DNA from: Protea cynaroides
Taxonomy: Eukaryota; Streptophyta; Magnoliopsida; Proteales; Proteaceae
Assembly: GCA_028583415.1 (NCBI GenBank)
Contig: CM053276.1
Coordinates: 10,074,663-10,138,662 of the forward strand
DNA length: 64,000 nucleotides
Reading direction: 5' to 3'
The notes under the pieces were generated by a model. It was given only the letters and a program-made list of their open reading frames with translations. It did not search any database and was not told the origin of the DNA. Position numbers and translations under genes: made by a program. This document shows, piece after piece, positions 46,296 through 58,050 of the stretch (positions are counted from its first letter, which is position 1; each line of letters starts with the position of its first letter).

Positions 46296-47252
46296 GGCCC
46301 CGTTCGATAGAACTTCTGCACCGGACTCCTTACTTCTAGTTCAAATTTTCGCTTTTTACTCCAGATTGTTTCAGGAATATTTGAAAATAGAAACATGTTT
46401 GATAACGCAGTTCTGGAATGGATTCCAGGACGGTGGGTGAGTGGTGGTGGTGGTGGCGGTAACAGCGGTGGATGATGGCAGTGGGTGGGTGGTGGTGGTA
46501 GTGGGTGGGAGGTAGCGGTGGAGGGTGGTGGCTATGGTGGGTGGTGGCGATAGCGGTGGCGGTGGCGGTGGTGGTGGTGTTGGTGGGTGGTCATGGCAAT
46601 GGTGGTGATTGTGGTGGTGGTGGGAGTGGCTATTTCTTCTTCCAAATATTGGTCTAAACAAAAAAAAACTTTTTTTTGATGGTGGGAGTGGTTCATTCTC
46701 GTTGCGAGTAAATGAAACAAAGCTAAAAAATGGAATAGAATCAAAACCACCACCACAACCACTCCCACCACCAAGACCACCCTCCACACCCTCACCCACC
46801 ACCCACCACCCACCACCCACCACCCACCACAACCACTCCCACCACCACCATTGCCACCACCAAGACCACCCCCCACCCACCAACCCACCACCCACCCCAC
46901 CACCCCCACCATTGCTCTAAATAGAAAAACTTTTTTTTGACGGTGGGGTGGTTCATTCTCATTGCGAGTAAATGAAACAAAGCTAAAAAATAGAATCGAG
47001 CCAAAACCACCATCACCCACCGCCACCACAACCACTCCCACCCACCACCATTGCCACCACAAAGACCACCACCATTACCACCCACCACCCACTACCCACC
47101 ACCATCCACCCCACCACCTCCACCCACCATTACCACCATAAGTTTTGGAATCAATTAAATAGCATTCTGTTCTCAAAAATACCGGAAGCAATAAATTTGA
47201 CTCGAGAGCAAATGCAGTGGATCAAAGCGTGTTATCATTTATCAACCGGGGC
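46296..47252. mobile_element. PIF/Harbinger-like element D, 957 bp, TAA target duplication
   Basis: The left end GGCCCCGTTCGATAGAAC matches the inverted right end GCCCCGGTTGATAAATG. TAA lies on both sides (46293-46295 and 47253-47255). The interior starts with a TGG array (46430-46620) and switches to CCA arrays (46740-46915 and 47005-47140), so it can fold back. A roughly 260-bp block with CTTTTTTTTGATGG and GGTTCATTCTC occurs twice (from about 46669 and 46930). Confidence 0.65.
46430..47140. repeat. TGG then CCA minisatellites (element D)
   Basis: A TGG-rich half (46430-46620) is followed by CCA-rich halves, giving partial self-complementarity. The two CCA blocks are separated by the repeated GGTTCATTCTC block. 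Confidence 0.85.
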
Positions 47253-47370
47253 TAAGGCCTGGTGAGTGTTTCCCTACCAACCAGCGCATTTTAGATTACT
47301 CCATCTACGTAATCCTTTCTTCTTTCCTTTTGTGACACCACCACTGCAACCAACCACCAGCTGGTCCGAC

Positions 47371-47425
47371 CCCGCCGTCGCCGTCGCCGTCGCCACCGCC
47401 GTCGCCGTCGCCTCCGCCGCCTCCT
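47371..47425 (+). repeat. (CGTCGC)n repeat upstream of the trihelix gene
   Basis: CGCCGTCGCC words recur through 47371-47425, GC-rich, about 90-145 bp before the start codon and probably in or near the leader. Confidence 0.8.
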
Positions 47426-47468
47426 TTACCCCTTAGAATCCAATGTCAACCATAAGAGCTCACCTGTA

Positions 47469-47477
47469 AAACCCTAA
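47469..47477 (+). promoter_or_regulatory. Telo-box AAACCCTAA upstream of the trihelix gene
   Basis: AAACCCTAA lies 39 bases before the ATG. Telo-boxes near start sites are common in plant genes expressed in dividing cells; regulation here is inferred only. Confidence 0.4.
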
Positions 47478-47515
47478 TCGTATTACACACACAAAAGCCT
47501 TCTTCACACAATTCC

Positions 47516-48415
47516 ATGGCTGCCGCTAGCTCATCTTCTGCTCCTTATGGAGCTTCATCACCACCAAAGCACGAACCTTCCACACATGAGCCTCCTCAAC
47601 CCTTACCGCTCTCCACTTCTCTGCCTAAGAAAACCGCTCCTTTGCCATGGGTTCACATGGAGACCGTACACCTTATCGAATCCTACCAGGAGAAATGGTA
47701 CTCTCTGAAGCGAGGTCAGCTCAAGGCCAGTCAATGGGAAGAAGTCTCCATCTCTGTCGCTGCTCGGTGCGGCTACGATGAGCCCTCCAAGAGCTCTATT
47801 CAGTGCCGCCACAAGATGGAGAAGCTTCGGAAACGGTACCGCGCAGAGAAACAGCGCTTGTCTCCCTCTCTTTGGCCTTACTTTAACCTCATGGATCTCA
47901 TGGAACGCGGTCCTTTACCCATCGCTGCGCGTCTCATCTCCTACTCCGGCGACCATCTGCATCGCAACAGAGACGATGACGATGAAGAAGACGATGATGA
48001 CGAAACTGATAAATCTCGAAGCATCAATCACATTCTTCGCAGACCACCAATGGCATCACAGTATCCCTCTCCGCAGTGGAGTAGTGGTGGTGGAGTAGGA
48101 GTAGAAGGGCCTCCTGGGGTTTCCAGATTTTTCAAGAATCCGAAGTTTCGCAAGAGAAAGTCATTTGAGATGGATGACGAGGAGAAAGATGGAGTTGATC
48201 CGATATCGGAATTGGCTTCGGTGGTTAGAGCATTTGGGGAAGGGTTGATTCGGTTGGAGAACATGAAGATTGAGATGATGAAGGAGACTGAGAGATATAG
48301 AATGGAGATGGAGACCAAGAGGGCGGAGATGATTCTCGATTCCCAAAGCCGCATCATCAATGCCATTGCCAAATCCCTTGGCTCTCAGAAGGCGAGGAAA
48401 ACTCACGAGCACTGA
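47516..48415 (+). CDS. Trihelix transcription factor, SIP1/ASIL type, 299 aa, single exon
   Basis: One uninterrupted frame from ATG to TGA. Residues 1-42 are Ser/Pro-rich. A Myb/SANT-like trihelix domain spans about 43-129 with Trp45, Trp61, Trp74 and Trp120, the word QCRHKMEKLRKRYRAEKQRL and the fourth-helix word WPYFNLMDLMERGP. An acidic run follows at 153-163, then a basic FRKRK (211-215) that may be a nuclear signal, and a C-terminal coiled coil (about 233-285) rich in Met, Glu and Lys. This order is typical of the SIP1/ASIL clade, nuclear regulators that bind GT-type elements and repress seed genes in Arabidopsis. The exact orthologue is not certain. The gene is intact and flanked on the left by element D; a CT run (48451-48476) lies in the probable 3' UTR. 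Confidence 0.92.
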   Translation: MAAASSSSAPYGASSPPKHEPSTHEPPQPLPLSTSLPKKTAPLPWVHMETVHLIESYQEKWYSLKRGQLKASQWEEVSISVAARCGYDEPSKSSIQCRHKMEKLRKRYRAEKQRLSPSLWPYFNLMDLMERGPLPIAARLISYSGDHLHRNRDDDDEEDDDDETDKSRSINHILRRPPMASQYPSPQWSSGGGVGVEGPPGVSRFFKNPKFRKRKSFEMDDEEKDGVDPISELASVVRAFGEGLIRLENMKIEMMKETERYRMEMETKRAEMILDSQSRIINAIAKSLGSQKARKTHEH

Positions 48416-48443
48416 AGGTTCAAGTTTCAACATCCCTCTCCCC

Positions 48444-48488
<45 letters not shown>

Positions 48489-48600
48489 CGAACATTTCAG
48501 TTTTCACTGCCTTTTTCCCCCCTTTTTTGTATCTCTTTGATTCTTGTATTTTTGGTTGTTTTTCCTAATAAAGAATTGCCCTAGGTATAATTTGTTTCAC
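48416..48600 (+). other. Trihelix gene 3' UTR with (CT)n run
   Basis: A CT/CTCT run occupies 48451-48476. CCTAATAAAGAATTG near 48565-48580 contains AATAAA, a plausible polyadenylation signal. Confidence 0.5.
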
Positions 48601-51180
48601 ACATTCTGTATAGTTGAAGATGCTCATAACACGGATTGAAATCTGTGGCTGCTTTAGAGGTGCAATAAAATAGCTGCCTGATTTATTCTCCCGGTATTCT
48701 TTTGAGGTAATATTTGATCTCTTTTTGAGGTTTTGGGGACCCAGCAGTGAATTACTATAACACATCTCTTTTTCTTCCCACTGAGCAGTTCTGACTGTAT
48801 ATACCTTCAAAGTTGGAAACTTTTGGGGTGGGATTTCTTTACTGAAAGTAAACAATGGTATAGGGCAAAAGAGGTCACAGTGCATGCCTTGCATTACTCT
48901 GTAGCTGTTTGTGTATATTCACACTAAAAATGTGGGTACCAATCTCTTATTCTCATTCTCACCATGCTGCTGGACCAATAGAGCATTCACTTAACATACT
49001 CGATTGGGCATTAGGCATGTGATTCTTAGTATCTGAATGGTTCCTCTCTTTTTGCCGTGATTTTGAGGTGCTTAAAATGCAGACATCTTTAAAATCATGA
49101 GATTTCTTCTTATTATCCATTACTAAACTCCACACCATGAGCATGCTAAAATGTTATCGTCAAGGAACCGAAACATATCCCATATGCTTGCTTACATAAA
49201 CATAATTTCCTTCATCGAGCTCCAAGGGGAGCAAGTATACAGTTTTTTTTTTCACATCTTTTCTGCTTGATAGCGTTTCATTTAGTTTTAGTTACTCTAA
49301 GGTTCCATCCCTTCGCCAAATTTTAAAAATAAAGAAATAAGAAGATGAGGTTGGGAAGGATGAGAAGGCAGGGAAGCCAATAAATCTCAAGAACAAGTTA
49401 TTTTTGAGAGGAAAATGACAATACGTACTCCAGGAAGCTGACTTCTGACCTCAATTCCCACTTCGGATATTCTAGGACTTCTTTTGGAGATGATGAAATG
49501 ATTGTTACAACTCATTGCAAGATTCAGCCATTTAGGCTGTTTTTATTTTTATGGATAACTGCAAAAGTGCTTTTAGTTATTTGAATTTCAGATAGCTGCT
49601 AATAATTATTTGAATTTCCTTGACAGGATTTTTAGCAATTATAAGGTCCTAATTGTGGTAGTATTGGTAATATAGGTATGTCAGAGGTTTTTTTTAGTTT
49701 CTGTTTTTTAGCTTTCTTTCAGTTTGTCTGTTGCTAATAATTAACTACTGAATTTTAATTGCTATGGGTATCTTTTGGGAATCTTTTCACTAAAAACTTT
49801 TCTTGTTCCTTTTGGTATCTGAATGCCATAGATTTAACAGTTTCTGAAATATAACTGCCTGGGTCTTAGTGTCCTGATCCTCCCTACTGGGGTGACACTC
49901 TAAGAGCTTAATTTTTATACTCTTTACTTATGGAACGTCTAGAATTCTCGTATGCAGTGCTTGAGAGCTTATATGAAAAACCAATCATACTAGTAAGTGA
50001 AGTTGAAGGTGAACTGATAGTACTGGTGATGTTGGATCCTGTTACCGTTCACAAACAAGGATGTGAAGTTTGCCAGTTATTACATGTCCAACATTGGGTT
50101 ATTCCATGTCATATACAGGACCTGGAGCCATCTCATTGATGAAATATCAGCCCAAAATGAGCATGTCATATGGGTCAATAGCACGCCAAAGCTGTAAAAA
50201 ATTAAAAAATGCCACCCACTGAACTTTGTCGCTTTTTTTTTTTTTAATTATTATTTGGAACAATTTTTGACTTGTTACGTACTCAATTTATTGGCTTATA
50301 AGGCAGGTCAATCTTTACTTCAGAGTGAGGGCATTTTTTTTTCTGTCCATTGTATTGCCCATTTTTGTTGACAATTCATTGTGCTGCCTTAATTTTGCTG
50401 GTCTTTTACTATCTGCCTCTCTGGTCACATATCACTATATTCTTTCTGGGCTTTCGCCTTTTTGTTCTTGATAAAATCTTATCCTTTTTTATCATCAATC
50501 TCCAAAAATTTTTTTTATTAGCAATGATACAAGTAAGAACAATGGATGTTAGCAACATAGTAAGTACTAAATATTTAATGTAAAAAGTGCTGACAATTTG
50601 TTTTGAAGTTAGTTACATGAACTTCACTAATCTTTGGAGTCCTCCTGATGCTGGACTGATTATAGGAAACAATTTTTTAGCCTGTAAGTAATAAGTTCAT
50701 GAGATTACGAAAGCCGCATATCACATGAATTCTTAGATAAATGAGAATAGGTCTCCAATGTTCTGAACTTCTCAGAAAGCATATAAATTCCATTCCATCA
50801 GCCAACCCAGATCCAGATTCAGTGACCTCCCCCAACCCAAAAAAAAACTCCAACTAAACCGAAATTACTTGCTTTCAATAACAAGAACCGCTGTTGACAT
50901 ATTAGTCTGTCTGACTGTGATACAATCATATTAGCAGATACCATTGCGAAGACCAGATTCAAACAGGCTGATTTGCATATTATGGGAAACCAGAGTCATG
51001 CTTTGATCTCTTTAGAGATAAAGCCTCTAGATTCCAGTGATTATGTACTGTCGAACAATAAGTAATGGACTCCAATCGTTAACAGCAGTAAAGAGCTTAG
51101 AGAGGAGGGGATAGTGAAGCTTATCAACTTGGTATCAACTTGGTTACTTTTGATATTTGGATGAGTAAGCACAATTTGAA
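48600..51180. other. Intergenic stretch without recognised gene
   Basis: The sequence is ordinary AT-rich spacer. A 69-codon frame at 49930-50139 has no family resemblance I recognise. No repeat structure was noticed. Confidence 0.5.
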
Positions 51181-51267
51181 GAGGCTTGATCATTGAATGT
51201 GGATGAGAATGACCATATCAAACTCGATGATGAACTCGAAGATGAGTTCTTTTAAAGAGGAGGGGAT
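51180..51267 (+). pseudogene. 3' end remnant of a gypsy-type polyprotein plus polypurine tract
   Basis: The frame DENDHIKLDDELEDEFF followed by TAA is an acidic tail like that at the end of some plant gypsy (chromovirus) polyproteins. AAAGAGGAGGGGA at 51254-51266 is a good polypurine tract just before the LTR. The rest of the element is missing. Confidence 0.6.
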
Positions 51268-51672
51268 TGATGCAGTGATAATTCCTAAGGAGCTTCACCT
51301 TTGAAGGCACTCTCCAACGACCCTTGTCTAACGGCTATATTATCATGGCTAAATTCCAATGGTCCTATTTCAGTGGTTATATTCCAAATGCTATATCGTA
51401 ATGGATCTTTTATCCAATATATATATAGGTTTAGATGAGATAGAGAGATCATTGGTATTTTAGGAATTGTGGGTGTACCAATTTGAACCCCCGTTGTAAG
51501 TTGAGATCCTTCGATAGTCAGTGAGTTCCCAAGAGACCCCAGCGTTAAGTGGTCCTCTTTGACCCTTGGCTTAAGTAGTCTCCTGTGGCGCTTGTTATCT
51601 TCTAGTTGGTCCTTATTTTACAATATATTCTTCATTTCTATCTTTTGTGTTTTTCCCTTTTGACCTGCATCA
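51268..51672 (+). mobile_element. 3' LTR of a gypsy-type retrotransposon, 405 bp
   Basis: It begins TGATGCAG and ends CTGCATCA, a perfect 8-bp inverted terminus. A TATA-like ATATATATATAGG lies near 51418. A polypurine tract and polyprotein tail precede it, so it is a 3' LTR of a truncated copy. No second LTR was found and the 5-bp flanks differ, in keeping with truncation. Confidence 0.7.
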
Positions 51673-52477
51673 GCTTCCTCTCTCCCTTTTTTTTTTTTTT
51701 TGGGTGCTGTGGGCGGTACCACAGAGCTAAACGGAGAGATCTGCCAACTTGCCATACCTAATCGGTTTGGCCTGCCATTCTGGGCATAGATTGACCTTCC
51801 TCAAGAAATTCAAACCCTAGAGTCTTATCTCCTACAACCATCTTTGTTGTGAGGTCAGAGCCCGCAATCAGGACTTGACTCAGAAACTGCTGCCTGGTTT
51901 CAATTGCAAAATTTTCTTACCTTTTCTGATTGCTATTCTGGTTGATTGTCAATCGGATTCAATGGGTCTACGAGTTAGTAACATCCACCTATTGATCAGA
52001 GTCCATTTGGGTGAGTTCTCTCGCCTGAAAGTGAGCCTGGTTTATTAGCCTTGGCTGAGAATCGTAAGGAAGAAGAAGACTTTCTCTTAAGGGAGAAAAG
52101 AAACATTTCTTGATGAGGACATCAGTCCACTTAACTGTGGCCTTACAGTCTACTAGAGTAGGGGACGTAGACATCAGCCCTCCATCCCATCTCTTTGAAC
52201 CGATGATGAGTTTAGGGCAAAACCAGCCCCAAAACCGAAACGAAACCAATTTTGGCCAGAATGTTGGATTTTTTTTGGAAAATTTTTAAACTTATTTTTC
52301 GAGGCTCAAAAGTTGATTTTTTGGCCTAATTTTGTTTATGTAGCCTATTTCATCATTTTTATAGATATTCCCTCAATTGGTTTAATAAAAAACCATCCAA
52401 AATGGTGTTATGTGGTGTGGATCCAAGTTTATTATATATGTTGGAACCTAGGAATGTATTCAGAGTTAAATAGGTAG

Positions 52478-53315
52478 CACTTATTTATGATTAATATCAT
52501 TTAAGTAAATGTTTATTAACTTTTATATTTCATTTACTTAAGATATTATTCATAAATAAACAAACACCTCTCATTTGAATCTAATAAAATAGTTTAAAAT
52601 TTAAATTCCAAAAACAAAAGGATAAGAAGTCAACTGTCCAGTTCATGAACAAAAATTGGATACTTTCAAATTTTAATCCTTTTTTTTTCTCCAAACTAAA
52701 AATCCCATAAATCTTATTAGAGTAAAACATCACTAAAAAATCAAGAGTCCGTCAAAATAATCTTTTGGTTTGATGTTCAAAAAAATTATTTCCATTCTGA
52801 TGACTTTAAACAGCATTCACATACTCCGAACAAGGTTTGACTGAAGCGTAACTCCTTCAATATAAGTTGGATTCAAGTAATGTTAGATTTATTGGCAAGT
52901 TAGCATAACCAACTTTGTAACGAATCCGAGAATGCTTGATTTCGAATTATATTGAAGGAGTTATGCTCCGGTCAAATGTTGTTTGGAGTATGCGAATACT
53001 GTTTAAAGTTTGTTTGAATGGAAAATATTTTGTTGGATATCAAAACAAAAGATTATTTTGATGCACTCTTAGTTTTATTGATGTTTTTCTCTAATAAGAT
53101 TTTTATTAGAATTTTTAGATTGGAGAAAAGGCTAGCATTTGAAAGAACAAATTGCCCTACAATTGAAAATCCATTTTTTGTTCTTGAATTGAAAAGTTGA
53201 CTTTTTATCCTTTTGGAATTTAGATTTTAGACTATTTTTTCTTGGATTCAAATAGGCGGTGTTTGCTTATTTATGAATAATATATTAAGTAAATGATATT
53301 AGTCATAAATAAGTG
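52478..53315. mobile_element. Large foldback element, 838 bp, arms about 390 bp
   Basis: The left arm starts CACTTATTTATGATTAATAT and the inverted right arm CACTTATTTATGACTAATAT. The arms pair on through AACAAACACC/GCAAACACC, GTCAACT, AATCTTATTAGAG, TCAAAATAATCTTTTG, TTTAAACAG and CATAACTCCTTCAATATAA-like words to about 52872, leaving a loop of roughly 50 bp. Small indels separate the arms. No transposase or convincing flanking duplication is seen. Its short frames are shadows of the palindrome. Confidence 0.85.
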
Positions 53316-53711
53316 TTGTGTTGTTTACTACTCCTTGTCTTGTACTACTCTGATTTCTAAGGTCAATACCAAGTTTCGAGGGTCGAAATAGATAAGTTTC
53401 AATCGAAACTTGACAATTTATAAGGTGTTTGACCATGTTTCAGCCAAAACTAGAGATTTTGGTCGAAACAATAATTTCAGATCAAATTTTTTTTCATTTC
53501 ACATGTGTATTTCGTTTTGGTTTTGCAAAAAACTAAAATATTTCTGCCGAAAAGGGTAATTTCACTCGAAATTTAGAACTATGGTTTAGGGGCTATTATA
53601 TGGACAAGACTTAGCTAGTGAATCCCATGGTGGATCCCCCATGTGATGGGCAACAAGTCTAGTTTTAGTTTTTTTCTTTTCTTATTATTATTTCTGCGTA
53701 TTTATTATAGT

Positions 53712-54279
53712 CATAGTTTGAAATCTCGAGTCTCGAGGGTGTCTCGACCCTCTGAGAAACCGAGATCTCGGCGAGACACTGCATAAAAGCCGTGAAGGCT
53801 TAAAATGTGTATTTCGACCCTAAAATGATCATTTTAAAGTTTGATACTCTGGGGGAACCCTATTCTAGCATATATAAACATATTTAAACCATAAAAATGT
53901 ATAAATAATCATACATGGTGGTTGTTTGGGTTTACACCCATGTTTGGCATTGTCGATTTGAAATTCAAATGTAAACTTAGGGTAATATTGACTATTCTAC
54001 ATACTGTGACACTAATAGAAGATCACAGAAGACCAAATGAGCCAGTAAAATGATATTTTAGCAGAAAGATAAACATAATAACACTTAATTAGTTAATTGT
54101 CATAGTAAAAAAAACCCAAAGTAGTCGAGTAGACTATACAATCATAATTCATACATTATGTTGAAACCAGTCAAGAACTAGTCAAGAACTGGTCGAGATG
54201 GTCGATACACTGTATCGAGGCGAGATCTCGTCTCGAGCCCCTCGAGATCTTCGAGATCTCGCCGAGATTTAAAACACTG
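53712..54279. mobile_element. hAT-type element, 568 bp, perfect 8-bp TSD
   Basis: It begins CATAGTTTGAAATCTCGAG and ends GAGATTTAAAACACTG, between ATTATAGT at 53704-53711 and 54280-54287. Both subterminal regions are rich in CTCGAGATCTCG-type words, as in the smaller 24049-24236 element. No coding frame. Confidence 0.8.
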
Positions 54280-54289
54280 ATTATAGTAC

Positions 54290-55350
54290 AACATGTGTTT
54301 GTTTTGTTTCAGTTTTGCCTGTATTTCAGTTTCTAGTTAGAGGTAGTGTGGTGTTGGACAGTTATAACTACTCACCACAAGCAAGAGTGTGGACAATTTT
54401 TCTTGTATTTTAGTTTTTATTTCACTTGTTGTCTTGAAAAGAAAAGGACAATTCTGTTGTAAGGGTTGATAAATTAATGAATGAAGGAATTCTGGTCTTC
54501 CCCTCTCCAATGTGTAAGTGACTCTCTCTTATTGATTATTCTCCTTCTCTCAAAGTGAGATTGGGGTTTCCAAACCTCGGTTTAATGCCTTGTGTTGCGG
54601 CCTTGTTGTCCGTCAGAATTTTGGACATATGTCTCAATGGCAGCAAGCTTTGTTGTAATGTTTTGGACATTCTGGTCAATGGCTTAAAGGCCAGCAGTTT
54701 GTGACACACGGTCAACTCTACTAGTTGTCAATTCAACATGGACAACTTTGAGCAATTCCTGATCTGTTTAAAGAGCTTTCAAGGTCTCTTCATTCTGTTC
54801 AAGCAACTTATCTCATTGTTCTGGTGTCAGTTGGGTGCTAGAAGGAGTTGACATGATTTGATATGCTTTACCACTACGGGTGGAAATGCAAAGAAAGACA
54901 ACTTGAGTGACTATTGAGGGTACTAAGAGCCAAACTGTGTGCTCTGTTATTGACTTGATCGTTGGAGTGGTCGCCGGACTACCCAGTCCGACATCCGATA
55001 ACATTTTCTTTCTTGTAGGATAGGGGACACGTCAGCCAGCCTAGGTTCAGCAGCAACAGGTAGCACTCAATAATAGTAGATGTCAAAAATTGAAGTAGAT
55101 CAAGATCTGATCTTCAAGAAGACAGAGCTCGATAATAGCAGTAGGTAATATCATAAAAAATCAGATCTAAAAATCAACCATAGAGTAAAGCAGATCAGAT
55201 CTGGATAGTCTTGTAGATCTCGATAGCAGTAGTAGGTAGGGTAAATATGAAAATGCAGAAGCAGCAAAGGCAGCAGAGGCAGCAATGGTGGCTGCACACC
55301 ATGACGAAGAACTTTAGACGACTCTCAAAACGGCACCCATTCTGATACCA
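54290..55350 (-). mobile_element. Copia-type retrotransposon internal remnant, minus strand
   Basis: Just inside the LTR, TGGTATCAGAATGG (minus, about 55350-55337) matches the initiator-tRNA-Met primer-binding site usual for plant copia elements. Further in, a minus frame reads MSTPSSTQLTPEQ near 54855-54815, like a gag start, but stops follow at once. No protease, integrase or reverse transcriptase was seen, so this is a truncated copy. The part 54290-54480 has no clear origin. Confidence 0.55.
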
Positions 55351-55643
55351 TGTAACAATATAGAAAATAAGAGAGAGAGAGAGAGAGAAGAATCAAATTA
55401 GTTGGTGCTGCTCTCCTCCTTGTAGTTTATATTTATAGAAAATAGAAAGCCAGTATTAGATAGGATCTAGGACTCTACAAGTTAGAGTCCTAGTCACAAA
55501 CTAAAGACAAAGTAAACTCAAAATAGATTAATGAAACTAACAAGCCTAATTAATAAAGGAAACTAATAAACTAACTAGGAGTCCATTAGTCCACATGATT
55601 AACTGTCAAAACAGTCGGTCAGCAATAGCGCATTACGCCAACA
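55351..55643 (-). mobile_element. Copia-type LTR, 293 bp, minus orientation
   Basis: On the minus strand it starts TGTTGGCGTAATGCGC and ends TTGTTACA, immediately before the primer-binding site. A TATA-like CTATAAATATA lies at 55438-55428. It is the 5' LTR of the remnant to its left. The matching 3' LTR was not found. Confidence 0.65.
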
Positions 55644-57043
55644 ATACTAATAGGAAAACCAGGGGTTCCATCATCATTGGGTCATTTGGGTGGCATGGGG
55701 ATGGGATTGTGAAGCCTGTGAAGAATGATTGAGTATTATAAGCCAAAAACACTCGGGCAGTAGACCAGAGAAGGAAAAAGAAACGTATGTTTGATGTTTC
55801 AAGGAAACTGGTACTGAAGAGACTGCTGTGGACCAGAAATTGAAGATAAATCCCTCCTTCCATTACAGATAAAGTTGTCTTTAGTTTCAGTGAGTAGCAG
55901 ATTCAAGTTATCGATCAAAGGGAAGGTTCTTTCTGGAGTGATAGCCTGATGGTTGCAGTTCCAATTTAAGTGAAGGTTAGGCATTATGATTTGCTTTCTT
56001 AAGGGAGAGCAAAGTGTCAAACTGGAACTCTTTCTGTTGGAGTACAAGAACACAAATGAGAAAGATGGAATGCCTACCACTGAAGCAGAAGTTGGGTAGA
56101 CCATTATCAAGTCTGGAATTAGCCAGGACTATTTCAGTGCTCCTATGGGTCTCGTTTGCTTTTCCTTTTTTTGTCTGGGTGGTTAGGTGAAATCAACCCC
56201 CACTCTGTTGATTCTACAGGGTGACTCTTGGGAAGAAGAGGGAGAGGTAGGAGAGAGAAAAAAGCGAATAGTGAGGTAGAGAGAGGATAGGGAAAGCTTG
56301 TAGGGGGCAGAAATTACTTGTAGTGTAAAGAGGTAGAGGTAGAACTAGTGGAGAAATTAGATAGAAAAAATACTAGGAGTGTCAAGAGAAAAGGAAATAT
56401 TTGAAATGCATTAATAGAAGGATAAAAGGAGTGCAAAGGTTGTCTCCTGGCTTCACACATTGAGCATAGATGATTTAAGCCATGTGGAGGGATGACATGG
56501 CCAACTGAACCATTATATTCAATTGCTTGAAGGTGCCAAGTTTTGTGGGAAATGAATCATGCAATCTTGTGGAGTTTCTTAGTGGGAAAGGAGGGGAGTT
56601 TCTAGCATAGCAGATCCACTCAAGGATATGTGCAGATATTGGATCACCTTTTCTGGATTCCCCCCATCTCTTTTTTTTCCAAGTTTGTCAGCACTGGTTG
56701 ATAAGCTTTGTGGAGATAAGTTGAACAGTATCATTTGGGTTCTGGGATCTGCTTTGTTTGTGCGGGTTTTGTTTTTGCTTTGTGCTGATATTAGTAGGTG
56801 CTGTGTGGTTAGACACAGGAACAATTTTTGGATATGTAAAGCTTGACTTCTCTAGATATTATCAACAGAAAATATTCACTTGTTGGATATCCAGTTTCAA
56901 TAGGAGCTTGGGGCTGTTCTTGTACATTGATCAGGAAATCTCTACGCACACATATTCCAAAATTCTCTTTATACAAGAAGTTTGCTATCCCTGTTTAATA
57001 TCATAGTTGTTCCTTGCCAATTATTGAAAAAACCTTTTCTTTG

Positions 57044-57075
<32 letters not shown>

Positions 57076-58050
57076 GGGGGGGGGAGGGAGGGTGGTGGTG
57101 GTGGCCTTCCTGCATACCTATTTTGGGTGGGGTTGGAATCAGAAATGGTGGCATTTCTAAATCTCATAGAAATTTTATTATTCTTTATGATGTTGAGTAG
57201 GGTGTGTGTGAAAAGGGGTTGGATTTTTGGCACATTAAGTATTTATTTGGGTATTTGACTAATTAGTATAGATCACCACAGAATGAGAGTTCAGTCTTCA
57301 CTCTTGAAGTTTTGGCTGATTGTTCAGTCTTCACTCTTGAAGGATCTAAAAGAACAAGTGGGAAGGCTAAAATGGGTGTGAACCTTGTAGCAGGGACAGA
57401 TCTGTGGCTTTATGATTCAATGGAACATATGATCCTAGACGGCGTTGCATTGTGAAAGAGGTATTAGAATCTGATTCCAAGGGATTGGAGACTTGGAATA
57501 ATACTTATTGAATTGATTTTCTTTCTCATGGAGTCCATGGGGGTGTGGGATAGGTACTAACTTTTCAGTTTTATAGATTATTCCTTTCTTGCTTTTCTCA
57601 ATAATTAAATTTATTGTGGATAATTTATTTAAAGGGGAAAAAAGGGAAATGATCTCCTTGTCTGGTAATTACCAAGGTCGTTCTTATGTTGCTCCACTTC
57701 TCCTTGATGGATACATGTTGGCCAAATGATTTGGCTAGAGCATAATGGCAGCTGCCAATTCGATGCAACCTCTCTCCTTTGTTTGCTTGGGACACGTGCC
57801 ACAGCCAGTGGCATGATTATTGAACAGGACTGAATAGACAATAAGGCCTCAGATAAGAGTTAGTCAAATAGCAAAAAAGGATTTGTAGAGCCAACTCTAA
57901 GTTGTTGGGATAAGTTTTTTTAGTTTAATATTGTTCTCTTCTTTGTGACCTTAATGTGGGTGTTCATGCCATGAATTGCCATGACCTAATGCCCAAGTTT
58001 GCTTCCGTCCAGGAGCTGGTGTCATCATTTGGCATTTTGTGGTTGTTGCC
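55644..58050. other. Intergenic stretch without recognised gene
   Basis: No coding frame with family resemblance was seen. A T run followed by a G run sits at about 57052-57084. The stretch 56230-56400 is purine-rich. Confidence 0.5.

Noticed and set aside
46371..47088. Minus-strand Gly/Val/Trp-rich frames
   Set aside because: Translation of TGG/GGT arrays, overlapping one another in different frames.
49930..50139. 69-codon frame MERLEFSYAVLES...
   Set aside because: It begins with ATG but has no recognisable domain, no supporting splice signals and no neighbouring exon; length is within chance.
53018..53200. 60-codon frame in the 52-53 kb region
   Set aside because: Part of the right arm of the foldback element; no independent support.
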